Positions 1-8,734 are shown, counted from the first letter of the stretch. The stretch is 64,000 bases of DNA from Candidatus Desulfovibrio gallistercoris (GCA_019118745.1 DWYJ01000041.1:19651-83650); one strand, 5' to 3'. Numbers and translations are program-made. Notes: a model not told the origin generated them from the sequence alone.

Positions 1-1
1 C

Positions 2-637
2 GTGGCGGCCATGTGTTCTCGTGCCCTCTGGCTGGGCGGGCCCAGCCATGCCGGTGTGCTCTTCATCCGGCCCCTTTGGCGCAACTTTCTGGAGCCCTGC
101 GCCCTGCCCGTGAGCTGGCTGGCCTTTCTCATCTACGTCGCCTATTCCAGCATCCTGACCTTCCTCACGCCCTACGCCAAGGAGCTTTCCCTTGCCGGGA
201 CGGCCAGCGTCTTCTTTATTATCTATTCGGCAGCCATGCTGGTCACCCGCCCGGCCGCAGGCCGGGTCTTCGACCGGCGCGGGCCGGATTACGTCATGTA
301 TCCGGCCATAGCGGTCCTGGCGGCGGGCATCCTGCTGCTGTCCTTCTGCAACGGCAGCCTGCTCATGCTGCTTTCCGGAGCGTGCATCGGCGCGGGCATC
401 GGCGTGCTCCAGTCCTGCGGCCTGACCATCGCGGTGCAGGCCTCGCCGGAGGAACATGTGGGGCTGGCCAATTCCACGTATTATATCTTCATGGATATCG
501 CCGTGGGCTTCGGGCCGACGGTCCTGGGCCTGCTGCAGCCCTTCACCGGGTACCGCGGCATGTACGTGGGCATGGCGCTGCTCTGCGTCTGCTGCCTGCC
601 GGTGTATGCGCGCATCCGACCGCGCGCCCGGCGCTGA
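2..637 (+). CDS. MFS transporter, C-terminal part (5' end outside window)
   Basis: This is the C-terminal half of a major facilitator superfamily permease, an inner-membrane secondary transporter whose substrate cannot be read. The frame is open from the window edge, so the listed start is not the real one. About five hydrophobic helices are visible. The loop GRVFDRRGPDYVMY has the charged [RK]xGRR-like pattern of MFS inter-helix loops. The protein ends PVYARIRPRARR with a basic cytoplasmic tail before TGA. No operon link to the following small gene is evident, since about 100 bases separate them. The family call is reliable; the function is not. Confidence 0.75.
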   Translation: MAAMCSRALWLGGPSHAGVLFIRPLWRNFLEPCALPVSWLAFLIYVAYSSILTFLTPYAKELSLAGTASVFFIIYSAAMLVTRPAAGRVFDRRGPDYVMYPAIAVLAAGILLLSFCNGSLLMLLSGACIGAGIGVLQSCGLTIAVQASPEEHVGLANSTYYIFMDIAVGFGPTVLGLLQPFTGYRGMYVGMALLCVCCLPVYARIRPRARR

Positions 638-735
638 ATCCCGCTCCGGCGGCAGAAGGCTGGACTTTGCCTGAAAAACAGGCTATGTGATGCCGTTACA
701 TCAAACGGGGAAAATACCCCATGCTGGAGGAACTC

Positions 736-846
736 ATGGCTCACAAGAAGATCGAGCGCAAGAAAGAACTGGATCGCCGCCGTCATCGCCGCGCCCAGCG
801 TCTCAAGCAGCGCGTGCGCGAAGCCAAGGCTGCCGCCAAGAACTAG
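736..846 (+). CDS. 36-residue highly basic small protein
   Basis: This short ORF is below the ORF-track cutoff. It starts ATG with a good GGAGGA ribosome site five bases upstream (726-731) and ends at TAG. The product begins MAHKKIERKKELDRRRHRR; 16 of 36 residues are Lys or Arg, and it looks like one continuous amphipathic helix. I do not recognise a named family. The composition suggests RNA or ribosome binding, which is inference only. It is the first plus-strand gene ahead of the fmdB-purB-pyrE run, from which it is separated by about 270 bases. A GC-rich imperfect hairpin (about 847-875) follows the stop. Confidence 0.7.
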   Translation: MAHKKIERKKELDRRRHRRAQRLKQRVREAKAAAKN

Positions 847-1120
847 AGCGGTCACACGCCAGGCGTGGCCGCTCCGGCGGACGCGGGAGCGGACGCCCGC
901 ACCCGGGCAGGCGGAAAACATGAGCTTTTCCGCCGCACGGGCAGTGCAGCCATCGCACGGACCGCACAGCACGTGGCCAGGCAGCAGGGGCTGCGGCGCG
1001 GCCTGCCTTCCCATCCGGGCACATGGCGTGAGCATGTGCGGCATGCCGCATCCCGAAAGATAACTTTTTTCTACGGCCGACGGCCCTTGCGGGCTGTTCT
1101 GGCCGCTATTGGCGTCTGTT

Positions 1121-1423
1121 ATGCCCATTTACGAATATCAGTGCCCCAAGTGTCAGCATGTGTTTGAGGAGATGGTCTCCCTCTCGCAGGCGCATGGCGA
1201 GGAACCCTGTCCCCTGTGCGGCGCGCTCTCGCCGCGCATGATCTCCCACACCTCCTTCGTCCTCAAGGGCGGCGGCTGGTACGTCAGCGACTACGGCTAC
1301 CGCAAGGGCATCAAGGAGGACGGGGGCAGCTCCGCCTCGGAGACGAAAGCCTCCTCCGGCGGCGATGCCGCCGCGCCTGCCGCTCCGTCCGCATCAGGCA
1401 CGCAAACCACGCCGTCCGCATAG
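1121..1423 (+). CDS. FmdB-family zinc-ribbon regulatory-type protein
   Basis: A 100-residue protein that opens MPIYEYQCPKCQHVF, the diagnostic start of the FmdB family, followed by a second knuckle CPLCG. The two CxxC pairs form one zinc ribbon within the first 40 residues. The rest is a glycine-rich stretch (KGGGWYVSDYG) and a Ser/Ala-rich disordered tail. The ORF track begins at a TTG four codons upstream; the ATG at 1121 is preferred because MPIYEY is the conserved family start. It ends ten bases before purB and is probably cotranscribed with it. The family is named after a putative formamidase regulator, but its real role is not established. Confidence 0.85.
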   Translation: MPIYEYQCPKCQHVFEEMVSLSQAHGEEPCPLCGALSPRMISHTSFVLKGGGWYVSDYGYRKGIKEDGGSSASETKASSGGDAAAPAAPSASGTQTTPSA

Positions 1424-1432
1424 GATTATTCC

Positions 1433-2746
1433 ATGATCGATCGCTACACCCGCCCGGAGATGGGCCAAATCTGGACACTGGAAAACCGTTACCGCGCCTG
1501 GCTGGAAGTGGAGCTGGCGGTATGCGAAGGCTGGGCCGAACTGGGCCGCATCCCGGCCGAGGCGGTGGAGGTCATCCGCCGCAAGGCCGTCATCGACGTG
1601 GACCGCATCCAGGAGATCGAGCAGACGACCCGTCACGACGTCATCGCCTTCCTCACCTCGCTGGAAGAGAAGATCGGCCCGGAAGCCCGTTACATCCATC
1701 TGGGCTGTACCTCGTCCGACATCGTGGACACGGCCAACGGCTATCTTTTCCTGCAGGCGGGCAAGCTCATCCTGGCGGACATGGACATGCTGCTGGCCTC
1801 GCTGCGGCGGCTGGCCGAAAAGTACAAGGGCGTCCTCTGCATGGGGCGCACCCACGGCATCCATGCCGAGCCCACGAGCTTCGGGCTCAAGATGGTGGGC
1901 TTCTATGCCGAGTTCGCGCGGCATCTGGAACGGGTGAAGGCCGGACTGGAGAGCGTGCGCGTGGGCAAGCTCTCCGGCGCGGTGGGCACCTACGCCTTCC
2001 TTTCGCCGGAGCTGGAAGCCGGGGCGCTCAAGCGTCTCGGCCTGGAAGTGGACCCGCACTCCACCCAGATCGTGCAGCGTGACCGCTATGCGCATTTCTT
2101 CACCTCGCTGGCCATCCTTGCGGGCGGGGTGGAGCGCCTTTGCGTGGAGCTGCGCCACCTCCAGCGCACCGAAGTGCTGGAAGTGGAAGAGGGCTTCGGC
2201 AAGGGGCAGAAGGGCTCCTCGGCCATGCCCCACAAAAAGAACCCCATCTCCGCGGAGAACATGTGCGGCCTGGCCCGCCTGCTGCGCGGCAACGCGCTGG
2301 CCTCGCTGGAGAACCAGGCGCTCTGGCATGAGCGGGACATCAGCCACTCTTCCGTGGAGCGCGTCATCATGCCCGACTCCACCATCCTTGCGGACTACAT
2401 CCTCAACCGGCTGGCCCGCCTGCTGGACGGGCTGGTGGTCAAGCCCGAGCGCATGCAGGAGAACATGGACCGCTCTTTCGGCCTCTACTTCTCGCAGCGC
2501 GTGCTGACGGCCCTCATTGCCACCGGCATGCCGCGCCAGCAGGCTTACGAAGCCGTGCAGCGCCTGGCCATGCAGAGCTGGGAGAGCCGCCGTCCCTTCC
2601 CGGAACTGGTGCGCGCCGATGCCGCCATGCGGGAGAAGCTGGGCGCGCAGCTCGACGAGGATACGGCGGACGGACTGTTCGATCCCGCCTTCTATCTGCG
2701 GCATGAGGACGAGATCTATGCTCGCGTCCTTGGCCGCACGGAGTAA
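1433..2746 (+). CDS. purB: Adenylosuccinate lyase
   Basis: This enzyme cleaves adenylosuccinate to AMP and fumarate, and SAICAR to AICAR and fumarate, in cytosolic purine synthesis. At 437 aa it has the usual length of the shorter bacterial PurB. The fumarase/aspartase-superfamily signature GSSAMPHKKNPISAE lies near residue 260 and carries the flexible catalytic loop serine. The TSSDI and GRTHG substrate motifs are also present. The ATG lies ten bases after the fmdB-like stop, with AGGA overlapping that stop. PyrE follows three bases after the stop, so purine and pyrimidine synthesis genes appear to share a transcript. Confidence 0.96.
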   Translation: MIDRYTRPEMGQIWTLENRYRAWLEVELAVCEGWAELGRIPAEAVEVIRRKAVIDVDRIQEIEQTTRHDVIAFLTSLEEKIGPEARYIHLGCTSSDIVDTANGYLFLQAGKLILADMDMLLASLRRLAEKYKGVLCMGRTHGIHAEPTSFGLKMVGFYAEFARHLERVKAGLESVRVGKLSGAVGTYAFLSPELEAGALKRLGLEVDPHSTQIVQRDRYAHFFTSLAILAGGVERLCVELRHLQRTEVLEVEEGFGKGQKGSSAMPHKKNPISAENMCGLARLLRGNALASLENQALWHERDISHSSVERVIMPDSTILADYILNRLARLLDGLVVKPERMQENMDRSFGLYFSQRVLTALIATGMPRQQAYEAVQRLAMQSWESRRPFPELVRADAAMREKLGAQLDEDTADGLFDPAFYLRHEDEIYARVLGRTE

Positions 2747-2749
2747 GTC

Positions 2750-3319
2750 ATGACGGAAGACATGATGCAGCTCAAGCGGCGTCTTGCACGCCTGCTGGTG
2801 GAAAAATCCTACCGCGAGGGGGACTTCGTCCTCGCCTCCGGCCGTCGCAGCGACTACTATTTCGATTGCCGGGTGACGGCCCTGCACGCGGAAGGCTCGT
2901 GGCTCATCGGCTCCCTCTTCAATCATCTGCTCGCCGACCTGCCCATCGTGGGCGTGGGCGGCATGACCATGGGCGCTGACCCGCTGGTGTCCGCCACCAC
3001 GGTCATCTCCCACACGCTGGGCCGCCCCCTGCACGGCATGCTTGTGCGCAAGGAAGCCAAGGGACACGGCACCGGCCAGTATGTGGAGGGGCTCGGCAAC
3101 TTCACTGCCGGCGACAAGGTCGCCATGCTGGAGGATGTGGTGACCACGGGCGGGTCTCTGCTCAAGGCCTGCGACCGGGTACGAGATGCGGGGATGGAGA
3201 TCGTGGCCGTGTGCGCCATTCTGGATCGTGAGGAGGGGGGTCGTGAAAAACTCCGTGACGCGGGCTATGACCTGCGGGCGCTGTTCACACGCAAGGAACT
3301 TGTGGAACTGGCCCGCTAG
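2750..3319 (+). CDS. pyrE: Orotate phosphoribosyltransferase
   Basis: It converts orotate and PRPP to OMP in de novo pyrimidine synthesis. The 189-residue protein has the type I phosphoribosyltransferase fold. The PRPP-binding loop is VAMLEDVVTTGGS, with the acidic pair preceding TTGGS, and the KEAKGHGTG catalytic flexible loop comes before it. The start ATG lies three bases after purB, indicating translational coupling. The 3' end probably overlaps the next reading frame, whose own start cannot be placed cleanly. The assignment is firm because of the combined motif order and length. Confidence 0.95.
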   Translation: MTEDMMQLKRRLARLLVEKSYREGDFVLASGRRSDYYFDCRVTALHAEGSWLIGSLFNHLLADLPIVGVGGMTMGADPLVSATTVISHTLGRPLHGMLVRKEAKGHGTGQYVEGLGNFTAGDKVAMLEDVVTTGGSLLKACDRVRDAGMEIVAVCAILDREEGGREKLRDAGYDLRALFTRKELVELAR

Positions 3320-5453
3320 GAGGGATGCCGGGCCCCATCCCCGCTGCCGCACGGCCGCAAAGGGGCTTTGCCGCCTGCTGGCCGCCGGCTGCCTGGGCCT
3401 GAGCCTGGTTTTCCCTGCCTACGCCGACAACTGGCAGGCCCCTCTGGTTGACGAGGGCCTGCCTTCACATCTTGTGGCGGTGGACAAACACCGTCAGTCC
3501 TTTCTGTTTTTCGAGCGCAAGAGCCCGCTGCGGCTCAAGTACACCTTCCCCTGCACGACAGGACAGGTCCCCGGCGACAAGCAGGTCATCAACGACAAGC
3601 GCACGCCCGAGGGCATCTATTTCGTCGAATACAAGATCGCCAGCGGCCTGGACTTTGCGGAATACGGCGGCGTCGCCTACACGCTGAACTACCCCAACCC
3701 CGTGGACAGGCTGCGCGGCAAGACCGGTCACGGCATCTGGATCCACAGCAAGGGCTTCGGCATCTTCCCGCGCGACACGCGCGGCTGCGTGGCCATCGGC
3801 CTGCAGGACATTGATACCGTGGGGCCGAGCCTCGTTCCCGGCACCGCCGTGGTGCTGGCCCACGCCGTGGATGAGAACAATGTGCCCCAGCGCGATGACG
3901 GCACGGCCCGCTATCTGCGCCACCGCATGCAGCAGTGGAGCGATGCCTGGGCCGCCCGTTCGGAAAAGATGTTCGATTTTTACGACGGCGCGGCCTACAG
4001 CAAGGCCACCGAGGATTTCGGCAAGTTCCGTCAGAACAAGCAGCGTCTGTTCAAGATGCTGTCCTTCATCAAGATCATCAACCGGGACATCCATGTGCTG
4101 CAGGGGCCGGGCTACTGGGTCACCTGGTCGGAGCAGTTCTACACCGCCTCCAACCTCTCCACCGAAGGGGTGCGCCGTCTGTACTGGCAGAAGGACGCCA
4201 AGGGCGAGTTCCGTATCGTCGGCATGGAATGGACGCCGCGGGACATGGGCATGCTGGCCGAGTTCAAGCAGGGGAAGCTCATCGCCCAGGCCCTGCCTGT
4301 CCTGAGCGACGGCAGCGAAGGTCCTTCGCGGCCCGCGCTGGACATGCCGGAAAGCGCCGCCGACGAGAAGGCCGCCGCGGCCGCGGGCAGCGAACAGGAA
4401 CGCCTGCTGGCGGCGGACGCGCTGGTGCCCCGCAATCGTCCGACGCAGATCACCGGAGAGATCAACTGGGGCAGCGGGGCGACGCTCGATACCCTGCGCC
4501 CTGATGAACGGGAGCTTTCCCTGACGGGCGGCGAGGGGGCCGCCGGCACGGAGACGCCGCAGGAAACGGCGGCGCCCGCGCAGGCGCAGCCTGAGACCGT
4601 CGCCGCCGGCGAGCCGCAGAAAGCGGCCGAAGCGGTCACGCCCCCCGCACCGGAACCGGCCACGCCTCCGCCACCCCCGGCGCTGGAGCTGACGCCGTCC
4701 CTGCGCGAGGAGCTCACGGCGCGGGCGTCGGCCTGGCTCTCGGCCTATGCCGGACGGGATACGAGGGCCGAGGCGCTGGAGAGCGGCTACTACGACGTCA
4801 AGGGTTTCAACAAGACGGCGGGGCTGCCCCGCGGCCTGAGCCTCGCGCAGGAGCGTCGCGAACGGCAGCGCCTGCTGCGCTCGCCCTGGCTGCGCATCTA
4901 TCCCGGCGCGCAGGAGTGGTCCGTGGACGGCCAGACGGCCCACTGCCGCCTGCCGGTGCTTTTCGTCGGCCAGCGCGGCATCGAGGAAGGCCTGCGGGAA
5001 CTCTGGTGGCAGCGCGGCGAGGATGGCGTGTTTCGTCTGGTCGCCGGCCGCTGGACGCCCGGTGAGCACGGCCTGTCCACGGTCTATCTGGAAGCCGCCA
5101 GCGGCGAGGCCAGCGCCATGCTCGAGCGCTGGCGCGCAGCCTGGGAGAAGGCCGATCTGGACGCCTATATCGCCTGCTATACCGCCGACGCCCTGCAGCA
5201 GGGACGGCGCGGGGCCCGCAATCTGCGCCAGCAGAAGCAGAACCTCTGGCAGCGGGTCACCCCCACCCTCGTGCAGCTCAGCGGCATGCGCTTCACGCTG
5301 GACAAGAAGGGCCTGCGGGCCGACATGATGCAGAACTACGCCGACAGCAAGGGCATGAGCGACCGGGGGACCAAGACCCTGTTGCTGGAATACGACGGGA
5401 CGAGCTGGCGCATCGCCCGTGAAGACTGGGCGGCCGAACCGTCCGCACGCTAG
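3267..5453 (+). CDS. Periplasmic L,D-transpeptidase with three NTF2-like modules
   Basis: A probable peptidoglycan L,D-transpeptidase (YkuD domain). The catalytic block is HGIWIHSK followed by RDTRGCVAIG, with the nucleophilic Cys near residue 173. Two regions starting ARSEKMFDFYDG and LTARASAWLSAYAG, plus a third starting MLERWRAAWEK, look like repeated NTF2/Cds6-type modules; a proline-, alanine- and glutamate-rich linker separates the first and second. A signal peptide core (LLAAGCLGLSLVFPAYA) precedes the mature start. The start is unresolved. ATG 3267 is the only in-frame ATG near the right place but overlaps pyrE by 53 bases and gives a long n-region. The AGGAGGG after the pyrE stop leads to an out-of-frame ATG, so a non-ATG start or a frameshift is possible. 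Confidence 0.8.
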   Translation: MTCGRCSHARNLWNWPARRDAGPHPRCRTAAKGLCRLLAAGCLGLSLVFPAYADNWQAPLVDEGLPSHLVAVDKHRQSFLFFERKSPLRLKYTFPCTTGQVPGDKQVINDKRTPEGIYFVEYKIASGLDFAEYGGVAYTLNYPNPVDRLRGKTGHGIWIHSKGFGIFPRDTRGCVAIGLQDIDTVGPSLVPGTAVVLAHAVDENNVPQRDDGTARYLRHRMQQWSDAWAARSEKMFDFYDGAAYSKATEDFGKFRQNKQRLFKMLSFIKIINRDIHVLQGPGYWVTWSEQFYTASNLSTEGVRRLYWQKDAKGEFRIVGMEWTPRDMGMLAEFKQGKLIAQALPVLSDGSEGPSRPALDMPESAADEKAAAAAGSEQERLLAADALVPRNRPTQITGEINWGSGATLDTLRPDERELSLTGGEGAAGTETPQETAAPAQAQPETVAAGEPQKAAEAVTPPAPEPATPPPPPALELTPSLREELTARASAWLSAYAGRDTRAEALESGYYDVKGFNKTAGLPRGLSLAQERRERQRLLRSPWLRIYPGAQEWSVDGQTAHCRLPVLFVGQRGIEEGLRELWWQRGEDGVFRLVAGRWTPGEHGLSTVYLEAASGEASAMLERWRAAWEKADLDAYIACYTADALQQGRRGARNLRQQKQNLWQRVTPTLVQLSGMRFTLDKKGLRADMMQNYADSKGMSDRGTKTLLLEYDGTSWRIAREDWAAEPSAR

Positions 5454-5455
5454 GC

Positions 5456-6217
5456 ATGAGCAACGATACGCGACTGAGCCTCATCCTGATGAGCGACGAC
5501 GGCGCGCGGCGCACGCTGCGCGTACGCCGGGGGCGTTTTTACGTCTTCATGATCTGCCTGTTCTGCTTCCCGCTGCTCGCTGCGGGGCTGGGCTGGTGGT
5601 CTTTCCAGCTCTGGCGGAGCAATGCCGCGCTGGTGGCGGAGCAGGCCCGTCTTGAGCGGGCCCTGCTGGAAGCGGAGGCCACGGCCGAACGGCTGGAGAA
5701 CCTCGAGATCCTCCTCAAGGAGCAGAATGTGGACGGCCGCCGTCTGCTGGCCCATCGTCTGGTAGGCCACTCGGAAGCGACGGCCTCCGTCGAGCCGGAG
5801 GAGAGCCCCGAAGTGCAGAAGGAGATGGAGCAGGCCCTGAAGCAGCCGAGCGAGGGGCCCGGCCATGCGGAATTCCCCGCCGTCGCCTCCGACCTCGTGA
5901 AGGTGCTCAACGTGCGGGCCCGCTCCTTGGGCAACGGCCGTCTGCGCGTCTCGCTCGACTTGCGCAATACCGAACGGCAGAAGGTGGTCTCCGGCGTGGT
6001 GGAGGTGACCCTGCTGACGGCCGACGGCCAGCAGCATGCCGTGAGCTTTGAGCCGGACGATGTGGGGGATTTCCGCATCAGCCGCTTCAAGCGCGCGGTC
6101 ATGGTCTCCCGCTTGCCCCGCTCCGTGGGCAAGCTGGAAAACAGCCAGGTCATCATAGAAGTGAAGAAGACCGACGGCGAGCTCCTCTTCCGCAACATTT
6201 TTGCCGTCGAACGCTGA
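5456..6217 (+). CDS. Membrane-anchored coiled-coil protein of unknown function
   Basis: The 253-residue product has a short basic cytoplasmic N-terminus, one transmembrane helix (about residues 25-48, VFMICLFCFPLLAAGLGWWS) and a heptad-like segment (about 55-95, rich in Ala, Glu, Leu and Arg). A compact periplasmic domain of about 110 residues follows, with several predicted beta strands (GRLRVSLDLRN, VVSGVVEVTLL). The topology resembles envelope scaffold proteins, but I recognise no family. The ATG lies two bases after the L,D-transpeptidase stop, so a shared transcript and a cell-wall role are plausible inferences. A strong terminator follows directly. Confidence 0.8.
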   Translation: MSNDTRLSLILMSDDGARRTLRVRRGRFYVFMICLFCFPLLAAGLGWWSFQLWRSNAALVAEQARLERALLEAEATAERLENLEILLKEQNVDGRRLLAHRLVGHSEATASVEPEESPEVQKEMEQALKQPSEGPGHAEFPAVASDLVKVLNVRARSLGNGRLRVSLDLRNTERQKVVSGVVEVTLLTADGQQHAVSFEPDDVGDFRISRFKRAVMVSRLPRSVGKLENSQVIIEVKKTDGELLFRNIFAVER

Positions 6218-6224
6218 CCGTAAG

Positions 6225-6249
6225 GCGCTCCGCAAGGAGCGCTTTTTTT
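6225..6249 (+). terminator. Intrinsic terminator after the purB-pyrE-ldt transcript
   Basis: A seven-base GC-rich stem (GCGCTCC/GGAGCGC) with a GCAA tetraloop is followed at once by seven T residues. It sits eight bases after the stop of the membrane-anchored protein gene, so it should end the transcript begun upstream of the fmdB-like gene. Confidence 0.9.
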
Positions 6250-6297
6250 CGTGATTTGTCCTGCGGGCCGCATGGCTGCGGCGCGCCGCAAGAAAGC

Positions 6298-6439
6298 CTG
6301 TTCTGCTTGGCCCCTCCACGTTCCATCCCATGTGGCCTGCCGCTTTGCGGAAAAATACGGTTTTTCCTCGTAGTTTTGGCGCGGCGGCGCGATGCGCCGC
6401 CGCTTCGCGCTTTGCCGTTTTCAATGGCGAAACGCTCTA
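6298..6439. repeat. Family 1 dispersed element, diverged copy
   Basis: This resembles the full copy at 49896-50041. It shares a GTTCCA...GGCCTG segment, a GGAAAAA run, a GGCGGCG...CGCCGCC hairpin and the terminal segment ending AACGCTCTAA. The left boundary is approximate because that side has drifted. Confidence 0.55.
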
Positions 6440-6471
6440 AAAAAAACGCCCGCTTCGCGGGCGTTTTTTTT
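6439..6471. terminator. Bidirectional intrinsic terminator
   Basis: A perfect stem CGCCCGC/GCGGGCG is flanked by eight A on the left and eight T on the right, so it can terminate from either strand. There is already a terminator at 6225 for plus-strand transcripts. This one may therefore serve a minus-strand transcript coming from the 6.5-6.9 kb region, where no convincing protein gene exists. Confidence 0.8.
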
Positions 6472-6958
6472 ACGGGACCGGAGATCAAGGACGATTTTCG
6501 CTCTGAGGCTGATCCTGCTTTTACAGCTGAAGCGATTGCGGGTCCGCCTGTTGAAGTGCATCCCCATCCGTACGAGAGCACAGACCGACGGCAGGGTAGC
6601 GCAGCAAAGACTGAATTTTTTTCACCTGACGGTGAACGTACTGCATGTGTGCTCAAAAGCCGGGGGACAAAGAAAGCTTGTCTGTGGTAGCCCGTATCGC
6701 CGTCATGCAAATAACTGTTGTATCATAGTAACATCTTCAAAAAGAGCTTTATTTTTGATTGAATAATATTATTGCAATATGATAATGTGATTTTATTATC
6801 TAGTAATCTTCTTGAATATAATGGGTTGTTCAAAAATTCTTTTATTATAAAGTGAAAAAAATCGTGTTGGTTGAACAACCAATCATTTATCAGACCTGAA
6901 AAAAAGCTCATATTCTTCTGATTTGGCATAAAAAAATTGTTCACAAGAGACATTTTCT
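6472..6958. other. Intergenic region ending in an AT-rich island
   Basis: Positions 6472-6710 are of mixed composition and hold no convincing gene. From about 6715 to 6958 the sequence turns strongly AT-rich, unlike anything else in the window. It contains an inverted repeat GGTTGTTC ... GAACAACC (about 6825 and 6872). The 82-aa minus-strand ORF across it is Asn/Phe/Lys-rich, has no ribosome site I trust, and is probably chance coding in AT-rich DNA. The island may hold the promoter for the symporter gene, or may be foreign DNA. Confidence 0.5.
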
Positions 6959-7105
6959 TTGCCTCCTGCACGAAAATTTGCTATCCCAGAAGAGCGAACC
7001 GCCATTTCGGCTGGGAAGGGCGCTCGCATGGTCTGCGGCAGGGGCGGCAACGCTCCCTCGAAACCACGACCGCAAGGTCGGCAACGCTGCAATGAGGAGG
7101 CGGCT

Positions 7106-8515
7106 GTGGAAATTTTTGTTGAGTTGCTGAAAGGCTTGAACAGCATCGTCTGGGGGCCCGTCATGCTCGTACTGCTGGTCGGTACGGGCCTGTACCTCAA
7201 TTTCGGTCTCAAATTCTATTCTTTCCGTAACTGGATGCGCGCCTACAAGTGCCTGTGGGACGGGCGCGATCACAAGTCCGAACACGGTGAGATCTCGCCG
7301 TGGAACGCTCTGATGACCGCCATCGCCGCCGACATCGGTACCGGCAACATCGTGGGCGTGGCCACCGCCATCGCCATCGGCGGCCCCGGCGCGCTCTTCT
7401 GGATGTGGGTGACGGCCCTCGTGGGCATGATGACCAAATTCTCCGAAGTGCTGCTCTCCGTGCACTTCCGTGAAAAGACGCCCGCCGGCAACTGGGTGGG
7501 CGGCGCCATGTACTTCATCAAGAACGGTCTGGGCAAAAACTGGACCTGGCTTGCCATCTGCTTCGCCGTGTTCGGGGCCTGCGCCTGTATCGGCACCGGC
7601 GCCATGGTGCAGGCCAATGCCGTATGCGGCAACCTGGTGAGCACGTTCGGCTTCAACAAGTATCTGGTGGCCGTGGTGCTGGTGATTTTGTGCGTGATGG
7701 TGCTGCTGGGCGGCGTCAAGCGCGTCGGCGCCGTGGCCGGCAAGCTCGTGCCCTTCATGGCCGGTTTCTACATCATCATGTGTCTCATCATCATCGGCCT
7801 GCACATCGACCGCGTGCCTTCCGTGTTCATCTGGGTCGTCAAGGACGCCTTCACGCCCACCGCGGCGCAGGGCGGCTTTGTGGGCGCCACCATCATGATG
7901 GCCATCCAGATGGGTATGGCCCGCGGCATCTTCTCCAACGAAGCCGGCCTCGGCACAGCCCCCATGGCCCATGCGGCCTCCACGGCGGAAAGCCCGCTGG
8001 TGCAGGCGTCCATCGGCATGCTTGACGTGTTCATCGACACCATCATCGTCTGCTCCATGACCGGTTTCGTGATCCTGGTCGCCGTGGTGCCGGACGTGCT
8101 GCCCGCCGGCGTGGCTCCCACGGTGGTCCCTGGCGATCCCCTTTGGAGCAGCGGGCTCAATGGTGGGCAGCTCAGCGCCGTGGCTTTCGGATCCACGCTG
8201 GCAGGTTTCGGGGAGTACGGCGTGAGCATCGCGCTGGCCCTTTTTGCCTTCACCACCACCCTCGGCTGGTGCGTCTACGGCGAACGCTGCGTCATCTTCC
8301 TTTTCGGCGACAGGGCCCAGATTGCCTTCCGCATCGTGTACTGCCTTGCCGTGGGTGTGGGTGCCGTCATCGCCCTCGACATGGTGTGGCTCATCGCCGA
8401 CACCTGCAATGCGCTCATGGCCTTCCCCAACCTCTTCGGCATCCTCTTCCTGAGTCCGGTGCTCTTCCAGATCGTCCGGGAGGAGGTGAAGAAGGACCCG
8501 CGCTTCGTCTGCTGA
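7106..8515 (+). CDS. Alanine/glycine:cation symporter (AGCS family)
   Basis: This inner-membrane sodium- or proton-coupled symporter of the AGCS family (AlsT/DagA/AgcS type) probably imports alanine or glycine. The 469-residue product has about eleven hydrophobic helices. The family motif region reads ADIGTGNIVGVATAIAIGG near residue 70, and FSNEAGLGTAPMAHA is present further on. The start is taken as GTG 7106, preceded by GAGGAGG with five bases of spacing. The longer ORF-track start adds a 49-residue polar leader lacking in the family. It is a single-gene unit: a promoter-like AT-rich region lies upstream and a terminator at 8545. Confidence 0.9.
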   Translation: MEIFVELLKGLNSIVWGPVMLVLLVGTGLYLNFGLKFYSFRNWMRAYKCLWDGRDHKSEHGEISPWNALMTAIAADIGTGNIVGVATAIAIGGPGALFWMWVTALVGMMTKFSEVLLSVHFREKTPAGNWVGGAMYFIKNGLGKNWTWLAICFAVFGACACIGTGAMVQANAVCGNLVSTFGFNKYLVAVVLVILCVMVLLGGVKRVGAVAGKLVPFMAGFYIIMCLIIIGLHIDRVPSVFIWVVKDAFTPTAAQGGFVGATIMMAIQMGMARGIFSNEAGLGTAPMAHAASTAESPLVQASIGMLDVFIDTIIVCSMTGFVILVAVVPDVLPAGVAPTVVPGDPLWSSGLNGGQLSAVAFGSTLAGFGEYGVSIALALFAFTTTLGWCVYGERCVIFLFGDRAQIAFRIVYCLAVGVGAVIALDMVWLIADTCNALMAFPNLFGILFLSPVLFQIVREEVKKDPRFVC

Positions 8516-8544
8516 CCGCCGGCGAAACAGCATTTGTGACGACA

Positions 8545-8572
8545 GGAGCCGCCCTTCGGGCGGCTCCTTTTC
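8545..8572 (+). terminator. Intrinsic terminator of the AGCS symporter gene
   Basis: A ten-base stem GGAGCCGCCC/GGGCGGCTCC with a TTC loop is followed by TTTTCGTTT. It lies 30 bases past the symporter stop. Confidence 0.85.
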
Positions 8573-8641
8573 GTTTGTCCGCGTTTCCAGCGCGTTGCCC
8601 GACGTTGGACGCGCATAGCCTGCCTGTCCTCGCCTTGACGG

Positions 8642-8669
8642 TTGGAAAAGATTTATTTAAGCTTAATAA
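8642..8669 (+). promoter_or_regulatory. Possible promoter for the cytochrome P460 locus
   Basis: TTGGAA and TAATAA lie 16 bases apart inside a short AT-rich stretch, about 65 bases before the P460 ATG. An alternative -35 is TTGACG at 8635. This is read by eye only. Confidence 0.35.
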
Positions 8670-8734
8670 TAACTACTACTATTTTTTTCTTGTGCGGCAT
8701 GCACGAGAGGAGAGAAGACCCCACAGGAGGACTG

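Noticed and set aside
1394-3352. 652-aa minus-strand ORF opposite purB and pyrE
   Set aside because: His/Gln/Arg-rich shadow of two certain enzymes.
6723-6971. 82-aa minus-strand ORF in the AT-rich island
   Set aside because: Composition reflects AT-rich DNA, there is no convincing ribosome site, and no motif is visible.
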